Shown here: piece by piece, positions 7,692-15,778 of the stretch
Layout: the number at the start of each line of letters is the position of its first letter
Position numbering within the stretch: position 1 is the first letter of the stretch
The notes under the pieces: model-generated
Told to the model about the DNA's origin: nothing
What the model saw: the letters and a program-made list of their open reading frames with translations, nothing else
Databases searched by the model: none
Program-made: the position numbers and the translations under genes
Source: Roseinatronobacter thiooxidans
GTDB lineage: Bacteria; Pseudomonadota; Alphaproteobacteria; Rhodobacterales; Rhodobacteraceae
Direction: 5' to 3'
Assembly: GCF_001870675.1 (NCBI RefSeq)
Contig: NZ_MEHT01000018.1
Span: 62,001-126,000, forward strand
Length of the DNA: 64,000 nt

Positions 7692-9227
7692 ATGTCTGAT
7701 TCTGCGGCGCCACAGCGCGCGATTGTCATTGGTGCGGGCCTTGGCGGGCTTGCCTCTGCCATGCGACTGGGGGCCAAAGGGTATCATGTCAGCGTGATCG
7801 ACAAGCTTGATCTGCCCGGCGGGCGCGGCTCTTCCATCACGCAAGGCGGCCACCGCTTCGATCTGGGGCCAACCATTATCACTGTCCCCCAAGGCTTGCG
7901 CGATCTGTGGGCCGCCTGCGGGCGCGACTTTGACCGCGATGTGACGTTAAAGCCGATGGACCCGTATTACGAAATCCGCTGGGCCGATGGATCAAGCTTC
8001 ACCATGCGGCAGGACGAGGCCGCGATGGAGGCAGAGGTCAAACGCCTCTCACCCTCGGATGTGGCGGGCTACCATAAGTTCCTCAACGACTCCGAAGATC
8101 GCTATTGGTTCGGCTATGAAGACCTTGGCCGCCGCCCGATGAATGAATTGTGGGAGTTGATCAAGGTTCTGCCGCGCTTTGTCTGGCTGCGCGCAGATCG
8201 GTCGGTCTATGCCCATGCCGCGCGCCGTGTGCGCGACCCGCGCCTGCGCTTTGCGCTGTCGTTTCATCCGCTGTTCATTGGCGGCGACCCGTTCCGCGTG
8301 ACCTCTATGTATATTCTTGTCAGCCATCTGGAGAAAGCCTTTGGCGTACATTACGCGATGGGCGGGGTGCAGGCGATTGCGAAAGCCATGGCGCAAGTCA
8401 TCCGCGATCAGGGCGGGATGGTGCGCATGGGCACCGAGGTTGATGAAATTCTGGTCGAGAATGGCCGCGCCGCGGGTATCCGGCTGGTGGGGGGCGAGCG
8501 GCTGGAAGCCGATATCGTCGTCTCCAACGCCGATGCGGGCCATACCTATACCCGCCTGCTGCGCAACCGCCCCCGCAAGCGCTGGACCGATGCGAAACTC
8601 AAGCGCCAGCGCTGGTCGATGGGGCTGTATGTCTGGTATTTCGGCACCAAAGGCACGCGCGAGATGTGGCGCGATGTCGGGCATCACACCATTGTTGTCG
8701 GCCCGCGCTACCGCGAACATATCAAGGATATCTTCATCAACGGCAAACTGTGCGATGACATGAGCCTGTATGTCCATCGCCCCTCGGTCACCGACCCTTC
8801 GGTGGCCCCCGATGGGGATGATACATTCTATGTCCTGTCGCCGGTGCCGCATCTGGGCCATGACAATGGCGTGAACTGGGCCACCGAAGCAGAACCCTAC
8901 CGCCAGAAAATGCTGGCCATGCTGGAAGACCGCCTGTTGCCCGGCCTGTCGCAGCATGTGACCGAAAGCCTTGTCTTTACCCCCGACACATTCCGCGACC
9001 GCTACCTATCGCCGTTGGGCGCGGGCTTCTCGATTGAGCCGCGCATTTTGCAAAGTGCCTATTTCCGCCCCCATAACGTGTCCGAAGAAGTGCCGGGCCT
9101 GTATCTGACAGGCGCAGGCACCCATCCCGGCGCAGGTGTGCCCGGCGTGATCGGCACTGCCGAAGTGCTGGGCCAGCTTGTCCCCGATGCGGCCCCTGTG
9201 GCCCCTTTGCGGATGGCCGCAGAATGA
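7692..9227 (+). CDS. crtI: Phytoene desaturase CrtI
   Basis: FAD-dependent desaturase converting phytoene to neurosporene (or lycopene). GAGLGGLASAMRLGAKG at residues 14-30 is the dinucleotide-binding fold. The C-terminal GLYLTGAGTHPGAGVPGVIGTAEVLG is the bacterial CrtI signature. 511 residues, normal length. GGGAA lies before ATG 7692. The stop overlaps the crtB ATG as ATGA. Transcribed from the crtA/crtI operator region. The number of desaturation steps cannot be read from sequence; crtA, crtC and crtD nearby suggest the three-step, neurosporene-forming type. Confidence 0.95.
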   Translation: MSDSAAPQRAIVIGAGLGGLASAMRLGAKGYHVSVIDKLDLPGGRGSSITQGGHRFDLGPTIITVPQGLRDLWAACGRDFDRDVTLKPMDPYYEIRWADGSSFTMRQDEAAMEAEVKRLSPSDVAGYHKFLNDSEDRYWFGYEDLGRRPMNELWELIKVLPRFVWLRADRSVYAHAARRVRDPRLRFALSFHPLFIGGDPFRVTSMYILVSHLEKAFGVHYAMGGVQAIAKAMAQVIRDQGGMVRMGTEVDEILVENGRAAGIRLVGGERLEADIVVSNADAGHTYTRLLRNRPRKRWTDAKLKRQRWSMGLYVWYFGTKGTREMWRDVGHHTIVVGPRYREHIKDIFINGKLCDDMSLYVHRPSVTDPSVAPDGDDTFYVLSPVPHLGHDNGVNWATEAEPYRQKMLAMLEDRLLPGLSQHVTESLVFTPDTFRDRYLSPLGAGFSIEPRILQSAYFRPHNVSEEVPGLYLTGAGTHPGAGVPGVIGTAEVLGQLVPDAAPVAPLRMAAE

Positions 9228-10261
9228 GCGCCGAACTTGACATGGAAGCCTGCCGCGCGGCGATCCGCACCGGATCATTGTCGTTTCATGCCGCATCGAA
9301 GCTTTTGCCTGCCCATGTGCGCGATCCGGCACTGGTGCTCTATGCCTTTTGCCGTCTGGCCGATGATGCGGTGGATGAGGGGCAAGACCCTGTGAATGCG
9401 GTCTTGCACCTGCAAGACCGGCTCGACAGCGCCTATGCGGGCAAGCCGCATAACGCGCCCATAGACCGCGCCTTCGCCCGCATGATCCAGACGCATGAGA
9501 TGCCCCGCGCGCTGCCTGATGCCCTGCTCGAAGGGCTGGCATGGGACGCCGAAGGGCGGCGCTTTGACACGCTGTCGGGCGTGCTGGACTATTCCGCGCG
9601 TGTGGCCGCAGTTGTGGGCGCAATGATGTGTGTGCTGATGGGGGTGCGCGACCGCCACCGCCTTGCGCGCGCCTGCGATCTGGGCTTGGCGATGCAACTG
9701 ACCAATATCGCGCGCGATGTGGGCGAGGATGCGAAACTGGGCCGCATCTACCTGCCGCTGGACTGGTTTGCAGATGCGGGGCTGGACCCGGCAGCGTTCT
9801 TACGCGCACCCGCCGCATCGCCCGAAATTCGCGCCATGACAGCCCGCCTGCTGCGCGAGGCCGACAGGCTCTATCACCGCTCCGAGCCGGGCATCGCCGC
9901 TCTGCCCCTGACCTGCCGCCCCGGCATATTCGCCGCGCGCACGATCTATGGCGGCATCGGCGGCGTCATCCGGGCGCAGGGCTGCGACAGCATTACCCAG
10001 CGCGCCATGACCGGCAAGGCACGCAAAATCGGCTGGCTGGCTACGTCCGGGCTGCGCGCCGCATTCAGCGTGGTGCAGCCGACAATGGCCACGCTCTATG
10101 GCAAACCCTGCCCCGAAGTGGCCTTTCTGGTCGAGACCGCCGCCCGCGATCATGACAAGTTCAGCCGCTCGGACACTTTAATCAACGCGCTCTCACGGCT
10201 GCGCGAACAGGATATGGCCCGCCGCGACCGCCAGCTTGGCTTGGATCGGCGCAGCGCCTGA
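9224..10261 (+). CDS. crtB: Phytoene synthase CrtB
   Basis: Head-to-head condensation of two geranylgeranyl diphosphates to phytoene. The first aspartate motif FCRLADDAVDEGQD is at about residues 42-55 and the second, NIARDVGEDAKLGRIYLP, lies at about 160-177. 345 residues, the usual length. Its ATG overlaps the crtI stop by 4 bp, so the two enzymes are translationally coupled. It is followed by a 132 bp gap with two hairpins before tspO. Confidence 0.95.
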   Translation: MSAELDMEACRAAIRTGSLSFHAASKLLPAHVRDPALVLYAFCRLADDAVDEGQDPVNAVLHLQDRLDSAYAGKPHNAPIDRAFARMIQTHEMPRALPDALLEGLAWDAEGRRFDTLSGVLDYSARVAAVVGAMMCVLMGVRDRHRLARACDLGLAMQLTNIARDVGEDAKLGRIYLPLDWFADAGLDPAAFLRAPAASPEIRAMTARLLREADRLYHRSEPGIAALPLTCRPGIFAARTIYGGIGGVIRAQGCDSITQRAMTGKARKIGWLATSGLRAAFSVVQPTMATLYGKPCPEVAFLVETAARDHDKFSRSDTLINALSRLREQDMARRDRQLGLDRRSA

Positions 10262-10294
10262 CCTATATACCCTGTGACGGAAACCAGTGCGAAC

Positions 10295-10340
10295 GCGCCC
10301 GCAAGGGCGCCCAAGTAAAGACTTGCGCCCGTAAGGGCGC
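10295..10340 (+). repeat. Two tandem GCGCCC-loop-GGGCGC hairpins between crtB and tspO
   Basis: GCGCCCGCAAGGGCGC at 10295-10310 and GCGCCCGTAAGGGCGC at 10325-10340 form two identical 6 bp stems with tetraloops GCAA and GTAA, repeated with a 30 bp period. No T-run follows either, so they are not classical intrinsic terminators. They may act as RNA stabilising or attenuating structures between crtB and tspO (inference). Confidence 0.6.
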
Positions 10341-10393
10341 GCAATTAGGTCAGACTTGGTTTGCGCGGTACAGGCAGGAACAAAGGATACGCG

Positions 10394-10852
10394 ATGGATT
10401 GGGCTCTGTTTCTGACATTTCTTGCCGCTTGCGGCGCAGCGGGCGCGACAGGGTCGATGTTCGAGCCGGGAAACTGGTATCGAGACCTGAACAAACCCGT
10501 CTGGACCCCGCCGGGAATTGTCTTCCCGCTGGTCTGGGTCACGCTGTATATCGCCATGGCCTATGCGGCCATGCGCATCGCGCTGCTGGACGGGTCCGCA
10601 CAAGCGCTGGCCTTCTGGGCAGCACAGATCGCGTTCAACACCCTGTGGTCGCCCGTATTCTTCGGGCTGAAGCGCATGCGCGCGGCGCTTGTGATCGTGG
10701 GGTTCATGTGGGTGTTTGTGGCCGCCACGATGGTCAGCTTCTGGGCGCTGGACCCGATCGCGGGCATGCTGTTTGCGCCCTATCTTCTGTGGGTGACAAT
10801 CGCGGGGGCGCTGAATTTCTCGGTCATGCAGCGCAACCCGCAATACGCCTAG
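10394..10852 (+). CDS. tspO: TspO/MBR tryptophan-rich sensory protein
   Basis: Outer-membrane TspO (CrtK) homologue of the mitochondrial 18 kDa translocator protein; in Rhodobacter sphaeroides it affects tetrapyrrole handling and represses some photosynthesis genes in air. Five hydrophobic segments are visible. The family signature NKPVWTPPGIVFPLVWVTLY is at about residues 32-51, and AQIAFNTLWSPVFFGL matches a later conserved helix. ATG 10394 is chosen over an upstream TTG because AAAGGA sits 7 nt before it; 152 residues. Third gene after crtI-crtB, separated by the double hairpin. Confidence 0.93.
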   Translation: MDWALFLTFLAACGAAGATGSMFEPGNWYRDLNKPVWTPPGIVFPLVWVTLYIAMAYAAMRIALLDGSAQALAFWAAQIAFNTLWSPVFFGLKRMRAALVIVGFMWVFVAATMVSFWALDPIAGMLFAPYLLWVTIAGALNFSVMQRNPQYA

Positions 10853-10865
10853 GCCGCGTTGGGCG

Positions 10866-11420
10866 TCAGTGGTTCAGCGCGTAGCTTTTCGCGCTGGCCG
10901 CATGGTCGCCGAAGATCGTGCGCACATATTTGGCAAGATAGATGCGCAGCCACGGGGTAAAATGCTCTGGCGTGCGCTCTACAATAGCGCGCAGGGCAGG
11001 CAGATTGACCCAGTCAATATCGGCCACTTCCTCGGGGTTGGGCGTCACGCTCAGGTCGGCCATGACCCGCGCGGTATAGACCTGCACCACCTCATGCTCG
11101 ATCAGCCCGCCACCCACATCGGCGCGGTACTCGATCTCGGTCGCATGGGTCAGGTCAATTCCGGTGATGCCCAGTTCTTCCTCCAACCTGCGATAGGCGC
11201 AGTCCAGATCGGACTCGCCCCAATGCGGATGGGTGCAGCAAGTGTTCGCCCATAATCCGGGCGTGTGATACTTGCTCAGCGCGCGGCGCTGGATCAGCAC
11301 GCGGTCGCCTTCGGTCACAAAGACCGAAATCGCTTTGTGCCGCAGCCCGCGCCGGTGCACATCCAGTTTGTCCAGCGGTTTCAGCATGCCCTCTTCCCAG
11401 GCTGGAATAAGGGTGGTCAT
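10866..11420 (-). CDS. idi: Isopentenyl-diphosphate delta-isomerase, type 1
   Basis: Nudix-family enzyme interconverting isopentenyl and dimethylallyl diphosphate, feeding carotenoid and phytyl-tail synthesis. The active-site cysteine region WANTCCTHPHWGE is at residues 58-69 and YRRLEEELG carries the Nudix-type acidic helix. Start ATG 11420 overlaps the bchP stop (TCAT on the plus strand), so it is coupled to bchP. 184 residues, normal for type 1 enzymes. Last gene of the leftward bchG-pucC-like-bchP-idi operon and convergent with tspO with only 13 bp between the stops. Confidence 0.95.
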   Translation of the reverse strand: MTTLIPAWEEGMLKPLDKLDVHRRGLRHKAISVFVTEGDRVLIQRRALSKYHTPGLWANTCCTHPHWGESDLDCAYRRLEEELGITGIDLTHATEIEYRADVGGGLIEHEVVQVYTARVMADLSVTPNPEEVADIDWVNLPALRAIVERTPEHFTPWLRIYLAKYVRTIFGDHAASAKSYALNH

Positions 11421-12598
11421 ATATGCCCCGGTCGGACAAGGCCCGTCAAATGCAGCATGTTCTTGATCCCGATCTTGATATGCGCCATGGGGCGCGCCGC
11501 CACCAGTTTCTTGTTCATATACGCCTCGAATGTCAGGCGCTGCACGTCGATATCGTGACACAGGCTCACGAAGCGTTCGCGCCGCTCGTCCGACTTGTAA
11601 TAAGCATCCTGCATCTGGCGCAACACCCGGAACACGGTCTTGTGTTCGCGCATGAACAGTTTTCGCGCCAATTTCAGGTCTTTTGCTTTGCCAGAGGCCA
11701 GCGCCGCCTGCGCAGCTGTCGCCGCCACACGCCCGCCGACCATGGCGTAATAGATCCCCTCGCCCGAGCTGGGCGCGACAACACCTGCCGCATCGCCCGC
11801 CAGCACCACATCGCGGCCATTGTCCCAACGGTCCATCGGGCGCAGCGGAATGGGTGCGCCTTCGCGCCGGATCGTTTCGCAATCGGTCAAACCCGACATG
11901 GCGCGCAGATCGGCGGTGGCTTTCTTCAGGTCCGCGCCATTGATCTCGGTGCCCATGCCGACACTGGCATGTTTGCCATGCGGAAACACCCAGCCGTAGA
12001 AATCCGAACTGATGCGCCCGTCATAGATCACATCACAGCGGTCGGGGTCATAGACGTCATTCGCGGGCGGGGCCTTGATGATCTCATGATACGCAATCAC
12101 ATAAGGGATCTTGTCGCCGCCGGGCACTTCGGCCCGCGCCACATTGGACCGCGCGCCATCCGCGCCGATTACAAGCGTCGTTGCGCTGCGCTGCTCCTCG
12201 CCCGTGGCCTTGTCGCGCCAGACGACATGGGTGCCCTCTACATCGCGCTCGATCCGCAGGAAAGTGCCGGTCAGGCGGTTTGCGCCGTGGCTGGCAGCGC
12301 GGTCGCGCAGGAACTCGTCAAAATCCTCGCGGTCCACCATGCCGACATAACCGTTCTCAATCGGAATATCGACCGCGCGGCCGGTGGGCGAGATCATCCG
12401 CGCCGTGGTGATCTGCGCCACGATCTGGGACATGGGAATATCGAAATCCGCAATGGCACGCGGCGGGATAGCCCCCCCGCATGGCTTGATCCGCCCTGCA
12501 CGGTCCAGCAGTGCCACACGCTTGCCAGCGCGCGCCAGATCATCTGCCGCTGTGGCCCCTGATGGCCCTCCGCCCACGATGAAAACATCATACTTCAT
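11417..12598 (-). CDS. bchP: Geranylgeranyl diphosphate/bacteriochlorophyllide reductase BchP
   Basis: Flavoprotein that reduces the geranylgeranyl tail of bacteriochlorophyll to phytyl. The N-terminal FAD motif DVFIVGGGPSGATAADDLA is at residues 4-22 and the family core GRIKPCGGAIPPRAI follows. GDAAGVVAPSSGEGIYYAM is the second FAD-contacting motif. 393 residues. It overlaps idi by 4 bp and follows the PucC-like gene by 3 bp, so the four genes are one unit behind bchG. Confidence 0.96.
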   Translation of the reverse strand: MKYDVFIVGGGPSGATAADDLARAGKRVALLDRAGRIKPCGGAIPPRAIADFDIPMSQIVAQITTARMISPTGRAVDIPIENGYVGMVDREDFDEFLRDRAASHGANRLTGTFLRIERDVEGTHVVWRDKATGEEQRSATTLVIGADGARSNVARAEVPGGDKIPYVIAYHEIIKAPPANDVYDPDRCDVIYDGRISSDFYGWVFPHGKHASVGMGTEINGADLKKATADLRAMSGLTDCETIRREGAPIPLRPMDRWDNGRDVVLAGDAAGVVAPSSGEGIYYAMVGGRVAATAAQAALASGKAKDLKLARKLFMREHKTVFRVLRQMQDAYYKSDERRERFVSLCHDIDVQRLTFEAYMNKKLVAARPMAHIKIGIKNMLHLTGLVRPGHI

Positions 12599-12601
12599 GG
12601 C

Positions 12602-13873
12602 TTATTCCCCCGGAACCATCAGCGCCTGCGGGCGCGGTGACATGATGCGCGCGGCCAAGGCCGCTGACGCTATGAATATTGTTGCCTGAAACAGAAAGAC
12701 CGCGCCGAAGGCATCGGCCACCGGCAACAGGCTGCGCGCCAGATCGACCAGCGCCGCCCCTGTCAAACCGCCAAACCCAGCCGCGATGGCCTGCGATGCG
12801 CCCCAAAGCCCCACGCGGGTGCCTTCGCGCTTGTCCACGCCTTCGCCCGCCAGTTGCATCATCGAGCCAATGGCCGCGACAGCAAACATGCCGTTGAAGA
12901 ACCCAAGCGCCACAACCAGCGGCACCAAGGGCAGCAGCCAGAAACTCGCGCCCGCAATGGCCACCAGCATGACCGCCGATCCGAGACAGCCCGCCACAAC
13001 CCAAGCGCGCAGACTGCCAAGGCGAAAACCGGATGCCGCAACGCCCACCAGCACCATGCCAAGGAACACGCCCCCATTCTGCGCGCCCGACATTTGCGTG
13101 GACTGCCCCGGCGTATAGCCGAAAACCAACCCGGCATAGGGTTCCAAGATCAGTTCCTGCATGAAATAGGCGGTCATCGACAGGAACACGAAAAAGGTGA
13201 AATGCCGCGCGCGGGTATCGGCCCATATCTCGCGCATCCCATCGCGGAAACGAATAGGCGCAGGGGCGGGCCGGATGATCACGCGCCGTTCAATCCCCCA
13301 GACAGCAAGAGTGGTCAGCGCTACAGCGCCCGTGCAGATGATCGCGACAATGACCAGCAAACGCGCATGGCTGTAAGGGTCCATAAACTTGCCCGCCGTG
13401 ATCGCCGTCAGCGCGATGCCTGCAATCATCATCAGCCATGTGATTGTCGCCGCCGCAGGGCGGCGGTGTTCTGCCGTGGCTGTGGCCAGAAGCGCCAGAA
13501 GCGAGGTGCCAGATGCCCCAACACCCAGCCCGATTACAGCATAGGCGACCAGCGACAGCGCCAGCCCAAGGCCGAAATGCGTCTCAAGCAAGGGTATAGC
13601 AAATGCCGCGCCAAGCCCGCCCAAGGCCAACAGCCCCATGCCCGCAATGATCCAGCGTGTGCGGTTGCCGCCCTGATCGGCCAGATGGCCCCAATTGGGC
13701 CGCGTGATCTGCACACCGTAATGCAGCGCCACCAGAAACCCCGGCAGCACCACAGGCAAGGACAATTCCACCACCATCAGGCGGTTGAGGGTTGAGGTCA
13801 TCAGCACCACAATCGCCCCAAGGCAGGCTTGCACCAGCCCAAGGCGGAAAATCTGAAACCAGCTTAGCGTCAT
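12602..13873 (-). CDS. PucC-family (BCD) MFS transporter between bchP and bchG
   Basis: Membrane protein of the bacteriochlorophyll delivery (BCD) branch of the major facilitator superfamily, equivalent by position to ORF428 of Rhodobacter capsulatus. About 12 hydrophobic segments are visible. Family blocks include TSTLNRLMVVEL near the N-terminus and NGMFAVAAIGSMMQLAGEG toward the end. I start at ATG 13873 (MTLSWFQIFRLGLVQ), which overlaps the bchG stop as ATGA; 423 residues. Family members act in light-harvesting complex assembly. The substrate is not established; a role with BchG/BchP products is inferred from the operon. Confidence 0.9.
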   Translation of the reverse strand: MTLSWFQIFRLGLVQACLGAIVVLMTSTLNRLMVVELSLPVVLPGFLVALHYGVQITRPNWGHLADQGGNRTRWIIAGMGLLALGGLGAAFAIPLLETHFGLGLALSLVAYAVIGLGVGASGTSLLALLATATAEHRRPAAATITWLMMIAGIALTAITAGKFMDPYSHARLLVIVAIICTGAVALTTLAVWGIERRVIIRPAPAPIRFRDGMREIWADTRARHFTFFVFLSMTAYFMQELILEPYAGLVFGYTPGQSTQMSGAQNGGVFLGMVLVGVAASGFRLGSLRAWVVAGCLGSAVMLVAIAGASFWLLPLVPLVVALGFFNGMFAVAAIGSMMQLAGEGVDKREGTRVGLWGASQAIAAGFGGLTGAALVDLARSLLPVADAFGAVFLFQATIFIASAALAARIMSPRPQALMVPGE

Positions 13874-14778
13874 GCGCCAATCCCCCGCAGGGCAAAGGCC
13901 GCGACCATCATGCCCAGCACATAAGGGCCAACGCCGGTGCCATTGAACCACGGCGCCAGCTTGGCCGGGTCTTTGCGCCAGCGCCCCAGCGCCCAGATCT
14001 GCACACCAATGCCAAGCGCGATAATACCCGCATGAATGGGCGCGCCCCAGATCAGCAGCAGGAACACGACAACCAGTTGCGCCAGCACCATCACCGTGCC
14101 CGCGACTGTGGCCGCATCTACTGGCCCCAAAGTTACGGGCAGCGATTTCAGGCCCATCTGGCGGTCACCTTCAATCGCTTTGAAATCATTGATTGTCATG
14201 ATGCCATGTGCGCCAAGGCCATACAGGACAGCGATTGCGACAATCTCGAACCGCGGTGCACCGGCGGCGATGACGGCAGCACCTGTGAACCAAGGCAAGC
14301 TTTCATAGCTTAGCCCCACCAGCCCCGGCCCCCACCAGCCAGACCGCTTGGCGCGCACAGGTTCTGCCGAATAGGCCCATGCGGCCAGCACGCCCACAAT
14401 CGTTGCGCCAAAGCCCCAAGGGCCAAGCTGCCAGCCGACGGCCAGCGCAAGCACGCTCATGGCAAGGGCGATATACAAGCCCCAGCGCCCCGGAATACGC
14501 CCCGAAGGGATCGGGCGGTTGGGTTCATTGATCGCGTCCACATGCCGGTCGCACCAGTCATTGGCGGCCTGCGACATGCCGCAGACAATCGGCCCCGCCA
14601 GCAAGACACCCAGCACAACCAAAGCCCAGCTTTCCGGCCATACCCCAACCGAGATGATGCCGCACAAATAGGCCCACATCGGCGGAAACCATGTGATGGG
14701 CTTGATCAGTTCCAGCATGGCGCGCGGTTGCGGCAGGCCAGAGGGGTTTGGGCGGGTGTGCAGACTCATATCACTCAT
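13870..14778 (-). CDS. bchG: Bacteriochlorophyll synthase BchG
   Basis: UbiA-family membrane prenyltransferase that esterifies bacteriochlorophyllide a with geranylgeranyl diphosphate. The prenyl diphosphate motif NDWCDRHVDAINEPNRPIPSG is at about residues 73-93, and several hydrophobic helices follow. ATG 14778 gives 302 residues. A second in-frame ATG at 14769 is an alternative with GAG 5 nt ahead of it. The PpsR box 14781-14798 sits only 2 bp upstream of ATG 14778, leaving little room for a Shine-Dalgarno, which favours the second ATG somewhat. First gene of the bchG-pucC-like-bchP-idi operon. Confidence 0.95.
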   Translation of the reverse strand: MSDMSLHTRPNPSGLPQPRAMLELIKPITWFPPMWAYLCGIISVGVWPESWALVVLGVLLAGPIVCGMSQAANDWCDRHVDAINEPNRPIPSGRIPGRWGLYIALAMSVLALAVGWQLGPWGFGATIVGVLAAWAYSAEPVRAKRSGWWGPGLVGLSYESLPWFTGAAVIAAGAPRFEIVAIAVLYGLGAHGIMTINDFKAIEGDRQMGLKSLPVTLGPVDAATVAGTVMVLAQLVVVFLLLIWGAPIHAGIIALGIGVQIWALGRWRKDPAKLAPWFNGTGVGPYVLGMMVAAFALRGIGA

Positions 14779-14780
14779 GC

Positions 14781-14798
14781 TGTAAACTTTGCCTTACA
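14781..14798. promoter_or_regulatory. PpsR/CrtJ operator, bchG/PepSY site 1
   Basis: TGTAAACTTTGCCTTACA is an exact TGT-N12-ACA match almost touching the bchG start codon. Bound PpsR here would lie downstream of, or over, any bchG transcription start. Confidence 0.82.
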
Positions 14799-14815
14799 TT
14801 TTGGATTCCATCAAG

Positions 14816-14833
14816 TGTTAATTTGTCCTGACA
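14816..14833. promoter_or_regulatory. PpsR/CrtJ operator, bchG/PepSY site 2
   Basis: TGTTAATTTGTCCTGACA is an exact TGT-N12-ACA match, 17 bp from site 1, in the gap shared by bchG (leftward) and the small PepSY gene (rightward, start 14923). Confidence 0.8.
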
Positions 14834-14922
14834 CTCGGCGAGTTTTTGCGCAGCGGGACCGGGGAACGTTGAACATGCGCGCAACGTTCATATCTGACAC
14901 GCAGCGTTGAATTGGAGACGAC

Positions 14923-15180
14923 ATGAAATTTCGATATATTTTCCCCGTGGCGCTTGCGCTTAGTGCAGGTCCAGCCCTTGCAGAACGAACCCCGCCCGAA
15001 GAGGCGCTGCCATTGTCCGAAATCGTCGCAGGGCTGGAAAACAGCTTTGACATACATTTCATCGACGAGATCGAATGGGATGATGATGGCTATTGGGAAA
15101 TCGAGATGTTCACCCGCGACGGGGCGAAGGTTGAAGTCAAGATTGACCCCGTCACTGGAGAAGTGCGCCGCGATTACTGA
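14923..15180 (+). CDS. Small exported PepSY-domain protein inside the PGC
   Basis: An 85 residue protein with a clear Sec signal peptide (MKFRYIFPVALALSAGPALA, probable cleavage after residue 20). The mature part of about 65 residues resembles one PepSY unit: LSEIVAGLENSF, an acidic aromatic stretch IDEIEWDDDGYWEIEM, then a C-terminal VEVKIDPVTGEVRRDY. GGAGA precedes the ATG. It is divergent from bchG and shares its two PpsR boxes, so it is probably regulated by light and oxygen. It converges on bchJ with a 29 bp overlap of the 3' ends. PepSY proteins often inhibit peptidases or bind metal or haem; no function is assigned here. Confidence 0.85.
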   Translation: MKFRYIFPVALALSAGPALAERTPPEEALPLSEIVAGLENSFDIHFIDEIEWDDDGYWEIEMFTRDGAKVEVKIDPVTGEVRRDY

Positions 15181-15772
15181 AGGTATGCTGTGCGTACGAC
15201 GGGCCGATCTGGAACCGGCACGCGGGTGCGCCGGTGGCTGTGCAGCTGACCTCTTGCACATGGGTCGAAGGCCAGACCAGTGTTGAGAACAGCCGCTCGA
15301 ACACGGCAGAATGCCACTGGCAGATCGGCGCGTCTGCCGAAATCTGCGCTAGCGGATTGCCCGCAATCTCGAACACCAGCGGGCTGTGGCTGACCACGCG
15401 GAATTTGCCGGAACCGGCAAATGTCCATGCGTGTTTCGCAATTGCTGCCGATAGAAGCCGCGCGCCCAGCGCATAGGGCAGCGCGCGGATCAGGCGCTGT
15501 GCAAGGCGCGGGATGCGGTGGGCCAGAATATAATCCCCCGTTGCCAGCCCCGCCGCGCGCTGGATGCGCGGCGCGCGGTCTGGCAGGAACAGGCGCACCG
15601 CATTGTGCAGGCGCGCCACCTCATCTTCCGGCAGCATGCCTGCATCCAAGGGCGGCGCTTCAATCTCGGCGCGGTAGAGAAGGGCGTGGCGCAATGCCTC
15701 GCCAATCTCGGCATCCAGCACCGGCAAATGTTGCAGAACCGCATTCGGCCCGATGCGCGCCTGTCCTTTCAT
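15152..15772 (-). CDS. bchJ: Bacteriochlorophyll 4-vinyl reductase-associated protein BchJ
   Basis: V4R-domain protein once called the 8-vinyl reductase; later work in the literature suggests a supporting role in Mg-protoporphyrin handling. The 206 residue product shows the family features NAVLQHLPVLDAEIGEALRHALL near the N-terminus and the V4R cysteine-rich end HVQEVSCTATGAPACRFQIG. It follows bchE by 6 bp in the same leftward operon, as in Rhodobacter. The last 29 bp overlap the convergent PepSY gene. Confidence 0.88.
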   Translation of the reverse strand: MKGQARIGPNAVLQHLPVLDAEIGEALRHALLYRAEIEAPPLDAGMLPEDEVARLHNAVRLFLPDRAPRIQRAAGLATGDYILAHRIPRLAQRLIRALPYALGARLLSAAIAKHAWTFAGSGKFRVVSHSPLVFEIAGNPLAQISADAPICQWHSAVFERLFSTLVWPSTHVQEVSCTATGAPACRFQIGPSYAQHTFSNRGALLQ

Positions 15773-15778
15773 CCGGGG

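Noticed and set aside
7561-7892. Longer crtA reading frame starting at 7892 within crtI.
   Set aside because: It would cross the operator region and overlap crtI antisense; CrtA homology starts at ATG 7559.
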